A stretch of 64,000 bases of DNA. Source: an uncultured Myxococcales bacterium (lineage in GTDB: Bacteria > Myxococcota_A > UBA9042). Shown here piece after piece: positions 17,176-26,420 of this stretch. The stretch spans positions 1-64,000 of the forward strand of contig CAITYF010000159.1 of the NCBI GenBank assembly GCA_903896545.1, written 5' to 3'. The notes below the pieces were generated by a model. That model saw only the letters and a list, made by a program, of their open reading frames with translations. It was not told where the DNA came from and ran no database searches. Numbering within the stretch: position 1 is the stretch's first letter; the number at the start of each line of letters is the position of its first letter. Position numbers and translations under genes: made by a program.

Positions 17176-18303
17176 TCAGCCGCGCGCCCCCAGCCATTCC
17201 TGGCAATCTTCCACAACCGCCATCGCCGCATCGCGTCCGGCCATCTGCCGCGCCGCGTCGGACGCCGCTTGCCACTTGTCCTCGTGGGTCAGCAGATCCT
17301 TCAGATTTTGCGCCAGCCGCGCTTCATTCCAGTCACCTTGACGCACCCACGCGCCCGCACCGGCATCAGCAAATGCCTTGGCATTGGCCGCCTGATGGTC
17401 GCCGGCCGCATGCGGAAACGGCACCAGAAGCGCAGGCAGACCGGCAGCTGCGAGCTCCGAAACCGTGCCCGAACCCGATCGCGTCACCGCGAAATCGGCC
17501 CACGCGTACGCTGCCGCCATGTCGTCGATGAACGAGTCGACCGTGTGCGTGACGCCTTGGTCCGCGTAGCGCGCCGCAACCGGAGCTCCGGGCAGTTTGC
17601 CGACCTGATGGCGTACTTCCACTTGGACGCCGAGTTCACGCAGTGCGGCCAGCAGCCCGGGAACGTGCTCGTTCAGGAACTCCGAGCCTTGCGAACCGCC
17701 GACCACGAGCACGCGCGGCAAGCGGCCCGCGCCGTTCGTGGCAAAAGTCGCAGCGCGACTCGCGCCCACGCGGCGAATCTCTGGCCGCACCGGATTACCG
17801 GAAACAACGGACGAATCGCGGGGGAAATCGCCGCGCGCCGCGGCAAAGCCGAGGTACACGCGATCGACGAGGACGCCCAACACGCGGTTGGTCAGCCCTG
17901 GAACAGCGTTGGACTCGTGCACGGCGGTCGCGATGCCCAGACTTCGCGCAGCCAAGAGCGCGGCACCCGACGCGTAGCCGCCCACGCCGATCACGAGCGA
18001 GGGCCGTTCGCGTTTCAGGATGGCCCGTGCGGCCAGAATACCTTCCACCAGATTGCGGATGCCTTTGACCTTCGCCAACAGCCCGCCGCCAACCAGCCGC
18101 GATCCCGGCACCGTCTCGATGCGCCACCCGCGCTTGGGCACCAAAGTGGCTTCCATGCCCTGCGGCGTGCCAATGAACAGCACGTCACACGCCGGAATCT
18201 GCAAACGAAACGCGTCCGCCAGCGCCAGCGCGGGGGTCACATGACCGCCCGTGCCGCCGCCCGCGAGCACGATTTTCTGCAGTTGGCTGACGACGTTGGT
18301 CAT
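17176..18303 (-). CDS. murG: MurG, lipid II-forming GlcNAc transferase
   Basis: About 375 residues. MurG adds GlcNAc from UDP-GlcNAc to lipid I on the inner face of the membrane. Visible are the N-terminal glycine-rich loop AGGGTGGHVTPALALA, the C-domain loop VVGGSQGSEFLNEHV, and the UDP-binding stretch TRSGSGTVSELAAAGLPALL followed by PFPHAAGDHQ. The track extends the frame upstream to 757 residues, but that part is antisense-free shadow of ftsW. The true start at 18303 shares ATGA with the ftsW stop, indicating translational coupling. Confidence 0.97.
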   Translation of the reverse strand: MTNVVSQLQKIVLAGGGTGGHVTPALALADAFRLQIPACDVLFIGTPQGMEATLVPKRGWRIETVPGSRLVGGGLLAKVKGIRNLVEGILAARAILKRERPSLVIGVGGYASGAALLAARSLGIATAVHESNAVPGLTNRVLGVLVDRVYLGFAAARGDFPRDSSVVSGNPVRPEIRRVGASRAATFATNGAGRLPRVLVVGGSQGSEFLNEHVPGLLAALRELGVQVEVRHQVGKLPGAPVAARYADQGVTHTVDSFIDDMAAAYAWADFAVTRSGSGTVSELAAAGLPALLVPFPHAAGDHQAANAKAFADAGAGAWVRQGDWNEARLAQNLKDLLTHEDKWQAASDAARQMAGRDAAMAVVEDCQEWLGARG

Positions 18304-19673
18304 GAGCGACTGCCCTCCGCGCTGCGGTTGCCGTTGATGATGACGCGGGTGTTGCCGGTGCGCACGGGCGCTTCCTTGCGACGGAACCAGCGTGGGAGCG
18401 ATGGCCAGGTCATGTCCACGTCCGGGTTGCCGCCACGGCCAACGTTCAGCAAGATCCCGGCGGCCAGCGCCAGAACGATGATCGACGAACCGCCATAGGA
18501 GACAAACGGCAGCGTCAGTCCCTTGGTCGGCAAAGTGCCCATCACGACGCCAAAGTTCACCGCCGCTTGGGTGCCAAAAAGGATCGTGATACCCGACGCG
18601 AGCAGGCGGCCAAACTCGTCGCGCGCCCGCAGCGCGATGCGCAGACCGCGGCGAATGAAGAAGATGAACGCCAGCGCGATGAGCGCCACGCCGATCAGAC
18701 CGAATTCCTCGGCGATGATCGAGAGCACCCAGTCGGTGTGACACTCTGGCACGAAGCCAAGTTTTTGCTCGGACAGGCCCAGCCCCTTGCCGAACAGTCC
18801 GCCTGCAGCAACCGCCAAGTGTCCGTTGAACCACTGGTAGGATGCGCCGCGGATCATTTCCTGCGGCAGCGCTTCCATGCCCATGACGGAAAGAAGCTGG
18901 TGCAAGTAGGCGTTGATGCGCGCAAAACGCATCGGATTGTGAGCGATGAAGACGCCCAAAGCGGCGACGCCCAGGCCGCCCAGAGCGAGGATGTAGCTGA
19001 AGTTGGTACCTGCAATGAACGTCATCGCAAAGAGCAGAATCGCCAGCACGATGCCGCTGCCCAGGTCGGGCTCTTTCATGAGCAAGGTAAACGCCACCAG
19101 CCACACAAACGCGTGTGGCAAGAAGCCGACCGAGAACTTGTGGGCGTTCTGCCGGGAAATCTGCTTGGTCAGCGCGTGCGCGAGATAGATGACAAACGCC
19201 AGCTTGGCGAGTTCCGCCACCTGAAACGGCCCGAGCCAGCGACGCGAGTTGTTCACCACGCGTCCAAAAATGAGGACGAGCACGAGGCCGACCATCGACA
19301 CGCCGAGCAGCGGGTAGGCGATCTTGCGATAGAGTTGATACGGCGTCCGGATCGCAATGAGCAGCACGAACACGGCAATGCTCAAGTGCGCCATGTGTTT
19401 GTGCAGGAAGTGACCGTCGTCGCCGTTGAAGTTGTGCAGGCCGAGCCACACGGACGCCGAGTACGCCATGATCAGGCCGACCGTCATCAGCCCGACGATG
19501 ATGCTAAACAGCGGCCAGTCCATGCCAACGGGCACGGGCACAAGCGCCGCTTCACCCTTGGGCATCTGCGTCGGTGCTTGAATGCGGGTCTGCTCGGAGA
19601 GCGACGCGTCGTCGCCGTCAAAGCCTTCCAGCAGTTCCAGTTCGTCGTCGCTGGCGATCGCGGTCGGGGCCAT
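18300..19673 (-). CDS. ftsW: FtsW, SEDS-family septal glycan polymerase
   Basis: This 457-residue polytopic protein has about ten membrane segments and a cytoplasmic N-terminal extension of about 50 residues. SEDS signatures are present: NNSRRWLGPFQVAELAKLAF, LLMKEPDLGSGIVLA and the C-terminal TLPFVSYGGSSII. FtsW polymerises lipid II into septal glycan together with its cognate transpeptidase, here the FtsI encoded six genes upstream. It begins 3 bp after the mraY stop, so the murD gene that usually lies between mraY and ftsW is missing. Confidence 0.97.
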   Translation of the reverse strand: MAPTAIASDDELELLEGFDGDDASLSEQTRIQAPTQMPKGEAALVPVPVGMDWPLFSIIVGLMTVGLIMAYSASVWLGLHNFNGDDGHFLHKHMAHLSIAVFVLLIAIRTPYQLYRKIAYPLLGVSMVGLVLVLIFGRVVNNSRRWLGPFQVAELAKLAFVIYLAHALTKQISRQNAHKFSVGFLPHAFVWLVAFTLLMKEPDLGSGIVLAILLFAMTFIAGTNFSYILALGGLGVAALGVFIAHNPMRFARINAYLHQLLSVMGMEALPQEMIRGASYQWFNGHLAVAAGGLFGKGLGLSEQKLGFVPECHTDWVLSIIAEEFGLIGVALIALAFIFFIRRGLRIALRARDEFGRLLASGITILFGTQAAVNFGVVMGTLPTKGLTLPFVSYGGSSIIVLALAAGILLNVGRGGNPDVDMTWPSLPRWFRRKEAPVRTGNTRVIINGNRSAEGSRS

Positions 19674-19676
19674 GAC

Positions 19677-20786
19677 TTACCTCAACTTCAGGCTGGCCAA
19701 CGCGACCAGCGACAACATCACGGAGATGATCCAGAAACGAATGGTGACGCGCGGCTCCGGCCAGCCGAGCTTCTCGAAATGGTGGTGAATGGGCGCCATG
19801 CGCAGGATGCGCTTGCCGGTCCGCTTGAAGTAGAACCGCTGCACCACGACGCTCGCCGCTTCGACGACGAACAGCCCGTTGACGATGAGCGAGAGCAGCT
19901 CGTTCTTGGAGAACACAGCGACCATGCCGAGCGTGCCGCCGACTGCCAGCGCGCCGACGTCGCCCATGAAGACCAGCGCCGGGTAGGTGTTGTACCAAAG
20001 AAAGCCGATGCCGGCGCCAATCACCGACGCCAGCACGATGGTCAGCTCGTGTGCAGCGGGCACTTCAGGTAGCAGCAGGTACTGGGCGACGTCAAAGTGG
20101 CCGAACTTGGCACCGACCAAATAGCACAGCACCGCGAACGTGAACGAGGACACCATGACGGGTCCGATCGCGAGACCGTCCAGACCGTCGGTGAGGTTCA
20201 CTGCGTTCGAGTAACCGGCGACAGTCACGCAGGCAAAGATGGTGTACGCGATGGGGCCGATGTCCCACGCGAAGTGCTTGGCGCTGGCAAAAGGCAGGAA
20301 TAGCCGCGCGTCCGCGAGGTCCTTGCCGAACCAGCCGGTGTATAGCAGACCAAAAACCAGCGCCGTCGTGCCGAATTGCGTGATCAGCTTCTGTTTTTCC
20401 GTGACGCCCTTGGAGTTGCGATCGCGGATCTTCAAGAAGTCGTCGATGAAACCGAGCACGCCAAAGACGAGTGTCACCACGAGGGTCAGCCACACGAAGA
20501 CGTTTTGCAGGTCGCCCCAGAGGAGCACCGACAGGAACATGGACATGAGCAGCAAGATGCCGCCCATCGTCGGGGTGCCTTTCTTGGAAAAGTGCGACTG
20601 CGGGCCGTCATCGCGGACGACCTGGCCGATCTGCTTTTCCTGAAGCAGGCGAATGAACCACGGAAAGAGCCACATCGCGATCATCAGCGCCGTGGCCATC
20701 GCGCCAATCGAGCGGAACGTGACGTAGCGGAACACGTTGAGTGGCCCGAAGTCGCCGCGGAAATGTTGGGACAACCAGAGGAACAC
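19677..20786 (-). CDS. mraY: MraY, phospho-MurNAc-pentapeptide translocase
   Basis: This 369-residue polytopic membrane enzyme transfers phospho-MurNAc-pentapeptide to undecaprenyl phosphate, forming lipid I. Family motifs are KKGTPTMGGILLL, the catalytic NLTDGLDGLAIGPVMV and the C-terminal PIHHHFEKLGWPE. The start is GTG at 20786, separated by 1 bp from the murF stop. The order murF-mraY is standard; what follows is ftsW rather than murD. Confidence 0.97.
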   Translation of the reverse strand: MFLWLSQHFRGDFGPLNVFRYVTFRSIGAMATALMIAMWLFPWFIRLLQEKQIGQVVRDDGPQSHFSKKGTPTMGGILLLMSMFLSVLLWGDLQNVFVWLTLVVTLVFGVLGFIDDFLKIRDRNSKGVTEKQKLITQFGTTALVFGLLYTGWFGKDLADARLFLPFASAKHFAWDIGPIAYTIFACVTVAGYSNAVNLTDGLDGLAIGPVMVSSFTFAVLCYLVGAKFGHFDVAQYLLLPEVPAAHELTIVLASVIGAGIGFLWYNTYPALVFMGDVGALAVGGTLGMVAVFSKNELLSLIVNGLFVVEAASVVVQRFYFKRTGKRILRMAPIHHHFEKLGWPEPRVTIRFWIISVMLSLVALASLKLR

Positions 20787-20787
20787 G

Positions 20788-22230
20788 CTAGGACCTCGCA
20801 GCGGCCGCCGGGGCGGAAGCAGAAGGGGAAGTCAGGTCGCGCAGGGCGGCAATCGCGCGCTCCATGCGGGCACCGCGCGAGCCTTTGACCAGCACGGTGC
20901 CTTGTTTGGGCAGTTTCTCAGCCAGAATCATTGCGGCAGCCTGCTGATCCGCGGCCGCGTAGGCGACGAGTCCACCCGCAGCCGCGCCACGCACGTAGTC
21001 ATCGGCAAACGGTCCAACAGCGATGAGCAGGTCCGTGCCGACGTCCGCCGCGTGCTTGCCGACCCGCGCGTGCAGATCGTGCTCGCTCGCACCCAACTCC
21101 AGCATCGAACCGAGAAGCGCCGCGCGTGGCCAAGGCAGGGTGGCCAACGTATCCAGCGCCGTTTCTACCGAACGCGGATTGGCGTTGTAACAGTCCTCCA
21201 GCACCAGCCACGGACCGATGCGCGATGGCAGCATGCGTTGGCCGACCGGCTCGTACCGGCTCATCGCGTGCGCCGCGGCGTGCAAATCCGCGTCTGCCGC
21301 CCACGCCACAGCCAGCGCCGCGAGTGCGTTGTGGGCCAGATGCACGCCCAAGCCCGGGAGGCTCACTGGCACCAGCGTGCCCGCGACGTCGGCCACAAAC
21401 TGCTGGGTCAGCCCATCCACCGTGATCGGCGAGGCCAACTTCACGTCGCCCGCGGTCCTGCCGTAGCGAATCACGCGGCACTTCAGACCGGCGACCACGT
21501 CATGCAGCAGCACTTCGTCGTTTGGCACGACTGCAACGCCGTCGTCCGGCAGCGTCCGCAAGATGTCGGCCTTTTCGCTCGCGATGGCCTCGATCGTACC
21601 CATGCCGAGCAGATGCGCCTCAGACAGCGCCGTAATCACGCCGATCTTCTGGATGCCGATGTGCGCCAGCTGGGCGATCTCGCCCGGCACCGACATGCCC
21701 ATTTCCAGCACCGCGACTTGATGCTCCGCAGTGAGCCGCGCGAGTGTGATCGGCAGGCCGATGCGGTTGTTGAAGTTGCCCGCCGTCCACAGCACGTTGC
21801 CCAGCGGCGAGAGCGCGAGCGCGGTGAGTTCCTTGGTCGTCGTCTTGCCGTTGGAACCCGTGATGCCAATGACCAGCGGCGCGAAGCGCTCGCGATGGTT
21901 GCGCGCCAATTCGCCCAGTTGCAGAAGCGCGTCGTCCACTTCCAGCAGCCACGCGTTGGCCTGCATCGCGTGTTCGACGAATGGCGCGGCTTTGCCAGTC
22001 TGCGCGACGATGCCGACAGCGCCGGCTTGGAGAGCCGCAGCGATGAAGTCAGCGCCGTCAAACGTCTCACCGGGCAGGGCGACAAACAGTGCGCCGGGGG
22101 CCAGCTTGCGGCTGTCCGTGCACAAATCCGTCGTCCAACGCGACGAATCCGCGAGCAAACGCCCGTTCGTCGCGCGCAGCGCAGTCTGTCCGTCAAAGGC
22201 AAAACCGAGAGGTCGCGTCGTCATCGTCAC
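20788..22230 (-). CDS. murF: MurF, UDP-MurNAc-tripeptide:D-Ala-D-Ala ligase
   Basis: This 480-residue cytoplasmic ligase adds D-Ala-D-Ala to the muropeptide tripeptide. It shows the Mur-ligase N-domain (CTDSRKLAPGALFVALPGE), the P-loop GITGSNGKTTTKE, the middle domain NRIGLPITLARL and the C-domain ending in VLVKGSRGARMERAI. The GTG start at 22230 overlaps the murE stop as GTGA; an ATG two codons later is an alternative start. Confidence 0.97.
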   Translation of the reverse strand: MTMTTRPLGFAFDGQTALRATNGRLLADSSRWTTDLCTDSRKLAPGALFVALPGETFDGADFIAAALQAGAVGIVAQTGKAAPFVEHAMQANAWLLEVDDALLQLGELARNHRERFAPLVIGITGSNGKTTTKELTALALSPLGNVLWTAGNFNNRIGLPITLARLTAEHQVAVLEMGMSVPGEIAQLAHIGIQKIGVITALSEAHLLGMGTIEAIASEKADILRTLPDDGVAVVPNDEVLLHDVVAGLKCRVIRYGRTAGDVKLASPITVDGLTQQFVADVAGTLVPVSLPGLGVHLAHNALAALAVAWAADADLHAAAHAMSRYEPVGQRMLPSRIGPWLVLEDCYNANPRSVETALDTLATLPWPRAALLGSMLELGASEHDLHARVGKHAADVGTDLLIAVGPFADDYVRGAAAGGLVAYAAADQQAAAMILAEKLPKQGTVLVKGSRGARMERAIAALRDLTSPSASAPAAAARS

Positions 22231-23786
22231 ACCCCCACGTGGTTCGGGCGCGTCAGGCCGAGGTAGCGTTCCGCCATCGCCGCGTCGTCAAACGGCCGTT
22301 CTTCCTTGCCGACGATCTGCACGGTCTCGTGGCCCTTGCCGGCGATCACCAGTACGTCGCCTGGACGCAGCACGCCGATCGCGCGCCGAATCGCTTGCTC
22401 GCGATCTTCCTCCACGAGGTAGCCGCAACGCCGCGGACCGCTTTGCAGCTTCGTCAGCGTCGACGGCACAAACCGCTCCAGCTTCTCCGCACCGGTCATC
22501 CGCAGACCTTCTTCGACCGCGGTGAGGATCACTTGCGGATCTTCCGTGCGCGGGTTGTCGCTCGTGGCCACGCACAGGTCGGCCAACCGCGCGGCGACTT
22601 GTCCCATCAGCGGACGCTTGCCCGGATCGCGATCGCCGCCGCAGCCCAGCACCGCGATCAACCGACCCTGCGCGCCGACCAAGGGCCGCAACGTCACCAG
22701 AATCTGCTGCAGCGCGTCCGGCGTGTGCGCGTAGTCGACGAGCACGAGCGCGCCCGTGTGGTTCAGGATCGGCTGGAGGCGCCCGCGCGGCGCTTGGAGC
22801 GTCTGGCAACCGGCAGTCAGCGCTGCGTCCTTGACGCCGAGCGCGCGACACACGAGTAGCGCCGCGGCCAGATTCTCGGCGTTGTGCCGACCGATGAGCG
22901 GCGTCTGCACCGCCAGCGGACGATGCCCTTGACTCGCCAGCACAAACGACAGTCCTTGCGCCGTCAGCTTCAGCTGTTCGACCTGATGTTCCGCCGCACC
23001 GTGGGCGCCCAAACTCCATGCCTGGGCGCGGCCTTGATGCCAAACCTGCGCCGCCGCATCGTCGTCCGCGTTCACAAATGCGTGCGGGGCCTTCAGGTCG
23101 CCGCCAAAAAGCTGCACCTTGGCTGCTGCGTACGCTTCGACAGTGCCGTGGTAGTCCAGGTGGTCGCGGGTCAGATTGGTCCAGATCGTCGCGGCGAACC
23201 GCGTACCGGCGACACGATGCTGGTGCAAGGCGTGCGAGCTCACCTCGATCGCGACGTGTGTGAAGCCTTCATCGCGCAGATCCGCGAGCAATTGCTGCAG
23301 CGTCTCAGCGTCTGGTGTGGTCATGTGCGACGGGCGCGTGCCTTCGGGAGTCCAGATCCCCGTCGTACCAATCGCCGCGGCGCGGAAGCCAGCGGCGGTC
23401 AGCAGCTCCGCGATGAGCACCGTCGTCGTCGTCTTGCCGTTCGTGCCCGTCACGCCGATGACCTGCAGCGTGCGGCTCGGATGCCGGTGCAGCGCGGAGG
23501 CGAGCGCGCCCAATGCCTTGCGGCTGTCCGAAACGTGCAGCACAAGCCCGGCTTCCGTTGTGAATGGCAGATCGGCGATGACCGCAACCGCCCCTGCGGC
23601 CAGCGCCACTGTCGCGTAATCCAGACCGTGGGCGCGCGTACCTGGGACTGCGACGAACACGGAGCCCGGTTGAACACGCCGCGAGTCAGCGGTCACAGCG
23701 CGCACGGCGACGTCGAGGTTGACGTCATCCGCCACCTCCACCCGCACACCGCTCTGCTGCAACAACTCCAGCAAGTTCATCTTCAC
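22227..23786 (-). CDS. murE: MurE, UDP-MurNAc-dipeptide:diaminopimelate ligase
   Basis: This 519-residue cytoplasmic ligase adds the third stem-peptide residue. The P-loop GVTGTNGKTTTTVL is complete. The C-domain has DNPRTEDP, the motif associated with meso-diaminopimelate specificity rather than lysine, which fits a Gram-negative cell wall. The first domain has TADSRRVQPGSVFVAVPG. It begins 6 bp after ftsI and overlaps murF by 4 bp. Confidence 0.97.
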   Translation of the reverse strand: MKMNLLELLQQSGVRVEVADDVNLDVAVRAVTADSRRVQPGSVFVAVPGTRAHGLDYATVALAAGAVAVIADLPFTTEAGLVLHVSDSRKALGALASALHRHPSRTLQVIGVTGTNGKTTTTVLIAELLTAAGFRAAAIGTTGIWTPEGTRPSHMTTPDAETLQQLLADLRDEGFTHVAIEVSSHALHQHRVAGTRFAATIWTNLTRDHLDYHGTVEAYAAAKVQLFGGDLKAPHAFVNADDDAAAQVWHQGRAQAWSLGAHGAAEHQVEQLKLTAQGLSFVLASQGHRPLAVQTPLIGRHNAENLAAALLVCRALGVKDAALTAGCQTLQAPRGRLQPILNHTGALVLVDYAHTPDALQQILVTLRPLVGAQGRLIAVLGCGGDRDPGKRPLMGQVAARLADLCVATSDNPRTEDPQVILTAVEEGLRMTGAEKLERFVPSTLTKLQSGPRRCGYLVEEDREQAIRRAIGVLRPGDVLVIAGKGHETVQIVGKEERPFDDAAMAERYLGLTRPNHVGV

Positions 23787-23792
23787 AGGCTC

Positions 23793-26420
23793 CTAGTGTT
23801 TGACCGTGGGCTTGACCGCGTCCGCTGGCTTCGCGGGCACGGGGACTTTGACGGGAACGATCGGCTTATTCGGGGCTGTCGCTTTGACTGGAACCGCCGC
23901 TTTGACTGGAACCGCCGCTTTGGCCGCAGCATTCGCCTTGACCGGCACGATGGGCTGGGCTGGCGCGGTTGGCTGTACCGCGCCGCCTGGGCGGACCGGG
24001 CTTGCCGGTTTCTGGCCGTCCGCGGGCTTCGTCGGGTCAGCGGGCTTCACTTCTTCCGGCGGCGGCGTCGGCGGGCGCGCGTCGGCTACTTCGCTCATCC
24101 GCTTGAACGTCACCTTCACGGCGGTTCCCTTCGCGACGACTTCACCCGCAGCAGGCACTTGTTCGACGCCCACACCGCTTCCGCCTGCAGCCAAATCGAG
24201 CTTCGCGGTCGCCAAGCGCTCGCGCACAACTCGCATCGGCAGCCGCAGCACGTCGGGCACCCGCACCATGCCTTCAGCTACGGGCGTCGCGTCGATATCC
24301 GCGGGCTTCTGCGGGGTAACCGCCGCCATCAGCGTCGCCGCGGTCTTTTGAGCCAGCACTTTTCGCTCCGCGTCTTCCCGTTTGGCCTTCTCCGGATCGT
24401 TGCGATCCAGGTACGGCGCGCCCGGACTCGGCGGAACGCCCAGGTACGGCAGCGTGAACCGCGCGATTTCACGCACGACCGGCGCCGCGACTATGCCGCC
24501 GTAGCGGGCGATCTTGCCGAGTTTCGGGTCGTACTTGGTCGGCGTGTCGATGGCCGCAAAGACCACCAGCCGTGGCTTTTCAACCGGCGTAACGGCGATG
24601 AAACTGCCGACCCAGTGCTTGTCGTCGTAGCCCACGCAGCCGGGCTTGCCTTCCACGTCAAACCACGCTTTTTTCTCGCGGTTGTAGCTGCACGCCTGCG
24701 CTGCCGTGCCGGTCTTGCCGCCAATCGAGTAGTTGGGCAGGCGCGCCGCCGTGCCCGTACCGCCCAAGCTCTGACCGTCGTACAGCGGGATGTTCTTGGG
24801 TTGGCAAACGGACGCCATTGCCTTCACGGTGTCCTGCGCCACGTCCGCGTCAAACACACGCACGTCGGTCTCGTTGGTGACGTATTTCTCAGTCTTGCCC
24901 GTCGCCGTCGTCAGCGCGCGGATCAGCTTGGGACGCCGGTACACACCGCCGTTCGCCAGCGCGCCGTACGCCGCAACGATCTGCAACGGCGTGACGGCGA
25001 TGCCCTGACCAAACGCGATATTGGCGAACTGGACGTTCGGCCACTTGTCCGCCGGCATGGCCAACTGCCCGCCGCCTTCACCGAGGATGCCGAGGTCGAT
25101 CCGCCGACCAAAGCCAAGCTTGGTCAAGTAGTTCCCGAACGTCTGCTTCTGCATTCGCATGACGATCTTGGTCATCGCGATGTTGGACGACACCTGCAGG
25201 CACTGCCACCAGTTGCACTCGCCGTGCGGGTGGTCGTCCTTGATGATCTTGTCGCCGACCAAGACGGGCGAACCGATGCCGATGATCTCCGTCTTGCTCA
25301 GCTTCTTTTCCTGCAGCGCGGAGGCGACAGTGAAGACCTTGAACGTCGAGCCCGGTTCGTACTGGAATTCAACGCCGATGTTGTGCAAGCCGCTGTTGGG
25401 CGCCGTGCCGATGTCGTTCGGGTTGAAGCCCGGATACTGCGCCAGCGCCAGCACTTCACCGCTCTGCACGTCCATCACCACCGCGATGCCATGATGGGCT
25501 TCAAACTCGCGCACCGCCGCTTCCAGGTGGTGTTCGGCGACCGCCTGAACCTTCTCGTCGATGGTCAGCGTCAGGTTCTTGCCGCCAAACACGCTCGGAT
25601 CCGGCGCGCCGTCGATGTAGAGCGGCGTCGCGCTGGAGTCCTTATACGACCACACTTCCACTTCCTGACCGCGCAGGACCTTGTCAAACGAGGCTTCGAT
25701 CGAGCCCGTCGTGTTGTCGCGGCCAACCAGCGGCCCCGCGAGCTCGTTGTTCGGGTAATACCGGATGAAGCGCGGCTCCAGCGTGACGCCCGGCAGCTCG
25801 CCGTCCGCGATCGCTTCCCGAATCCCCTGACTCTGCTTGTCGGTCAGCTTGTGCGCGAGGTAGGCGAACGAAATGCCTTTGTCCGTCGGCTTGCCGTCCT
25901 TGCCAACTTCATGGCGGTTCATCTGGTCGCGGATGTAGGTCTCTTCCTTGCCCGTTGCGCCGAGGATCTTGACGATCTTGTCGGTGATCTTCGTGCGAAA
26001 CGCGATGCCTTCCGCGCTGTCAAAAGGCATCTGCGTCGGCGTCGTGGACACCTTCTTCTTGGCTTCCTTGATGAACGGCGGCAGCACCCAGCGCGGATTG
26101 GCCGAGACCGAATTCGCCGACAAGCTCGTCGCCAGCGTCACGCCATTGCGGTCCTCGATGTCGCCGCGCCGTGTCTCGATCTTGTTCAGCTTCAGCAGGT
26201 TGCCCTTGGCGTACTTCTCCAGCGTCGCCTTGTTCACGACCGTCCAAACAGCCGCGCCGTAGGCAAACACCAGGTACACGCCCAGCAGACCGACGACGAG
26301 TTGCACGCGGCGCTTGGCGCGATCCTGACGTGCCTGCGGCGTCGTGCCAGCGCGATCGATCAGCTGAAACAGCCGAGCGGGCAGCATCTTCCGGGGCAGA
26401 TCGCGCACGTCCGTTGCCAT
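23793..26420 (-). CDS. ftsI: FtsI/PBP3, septal transpeptidase with PASTA domain
   Basis: About 875 residues from the ATG at 26420, which overlaps the upstream stop as TGATG; the track's longer start lies inside the upstream gene. One N-terminal membrane segment (about 40-61) is followed by the PBP dimerisation domain and a class B transpeptidase domain. Catalytic motifs are S358-TFK, S411-SN and K569-TG. After these come one PASTA domain (about 710-770, RVPDVLRLPMRVVRERL) and an unusual Pro/Val/Lys/Ala-rich tail of about 100 residues with AVPVKAAVPVKA repeats. It cross-links septal peptidoglycan with FtsW. Enteric FtsI is about 590 residues and lacks both PASTA and tail. Confidence 0.96.
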   Translation of the reverse strand: MATDVRDLPRKMLPARLFQLIDRAGTTPQARQDRAKRRVQLVVGLLGVYLVFAYGAAVWTVVNKATLEKYAKGNLLKLNKIETRRGDIEDRNGVTLATSLSANSVSANPRWVLPPFIKEAKKKVSTTPTQMPFDSAEGIAFRTKITDKIVKILGATGKEETYIRDQMNRHEVGKDGKPTDKGISFAYLAHKLTDKQSQGIREAIADGELPGVTLEPRFIRYYPNNELAGPLVGRDNTTGSIEASFDKVLRGQEVEVWSYKDSSATPLYIDGAPDPSVFGGKNLTLTIDEKVQAVAEHHLEAAVREFEAHHGIAVVMDVQSGEVLALAQYPGFNPNDIGTAPNSGLHNIGVEFQYEPGSTFKVFTVASALQEKKLSKTEIIGIGSPVLVGDKIIKDDHPHGECNWWQCLQVSSNIAMTKIVMRMQKQTFGNYLTKLGFGRRIDLGILGEGGGQLAMPADKWPNVQFANIAFGQGIAVTPLQIVAAYGALANGGVYRRPKLIRALTTATGKTEKYVTNETDVRVFDADVAQDTVKAMASVCQPKNIPLYDGQSLGGTGTAARLPNYSIGGKTGTAAQACSYNREKKAWFDVEGKPGCVGYDDKHWVGSFIAVTPVEKPRLVVFAAIDTPTKYDPKLGKIARYGGIVAAPVVREIARFTLPYLGVPPSPGAPYLDRNDPEKAKREDAERKVLAQKTAATLMAAVTPQKPADIDATPVAEGMVRVPDVLRLPMRVVRERLATAKLDLAAGGSGVGVEQVPAAGEVVAKGTAVKVTFKRMSEVADARPPTPPPEEVKPADPTKPADGQKPASPVRPGGAVQPTAPAQPIVPVKANAAAKAAVPVKAAVPVKATAPNKPIVPVKVPVPAKPADAVKPTVKH
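23882..23917 (-). repeat. 18-bp tandem repeat in the ftsI tail
   Basis: CTTTGACTGGAACCGCCG occurs twice in direct tandem (23882-23899 and 23900-23917 on the plus strand). On the coding strand it encodes AVPVKA repeats in the low-complexity C-terminal tail of FtsI. Such an in-frame repeat could change copy number by slippage. Confidence 0.85.
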
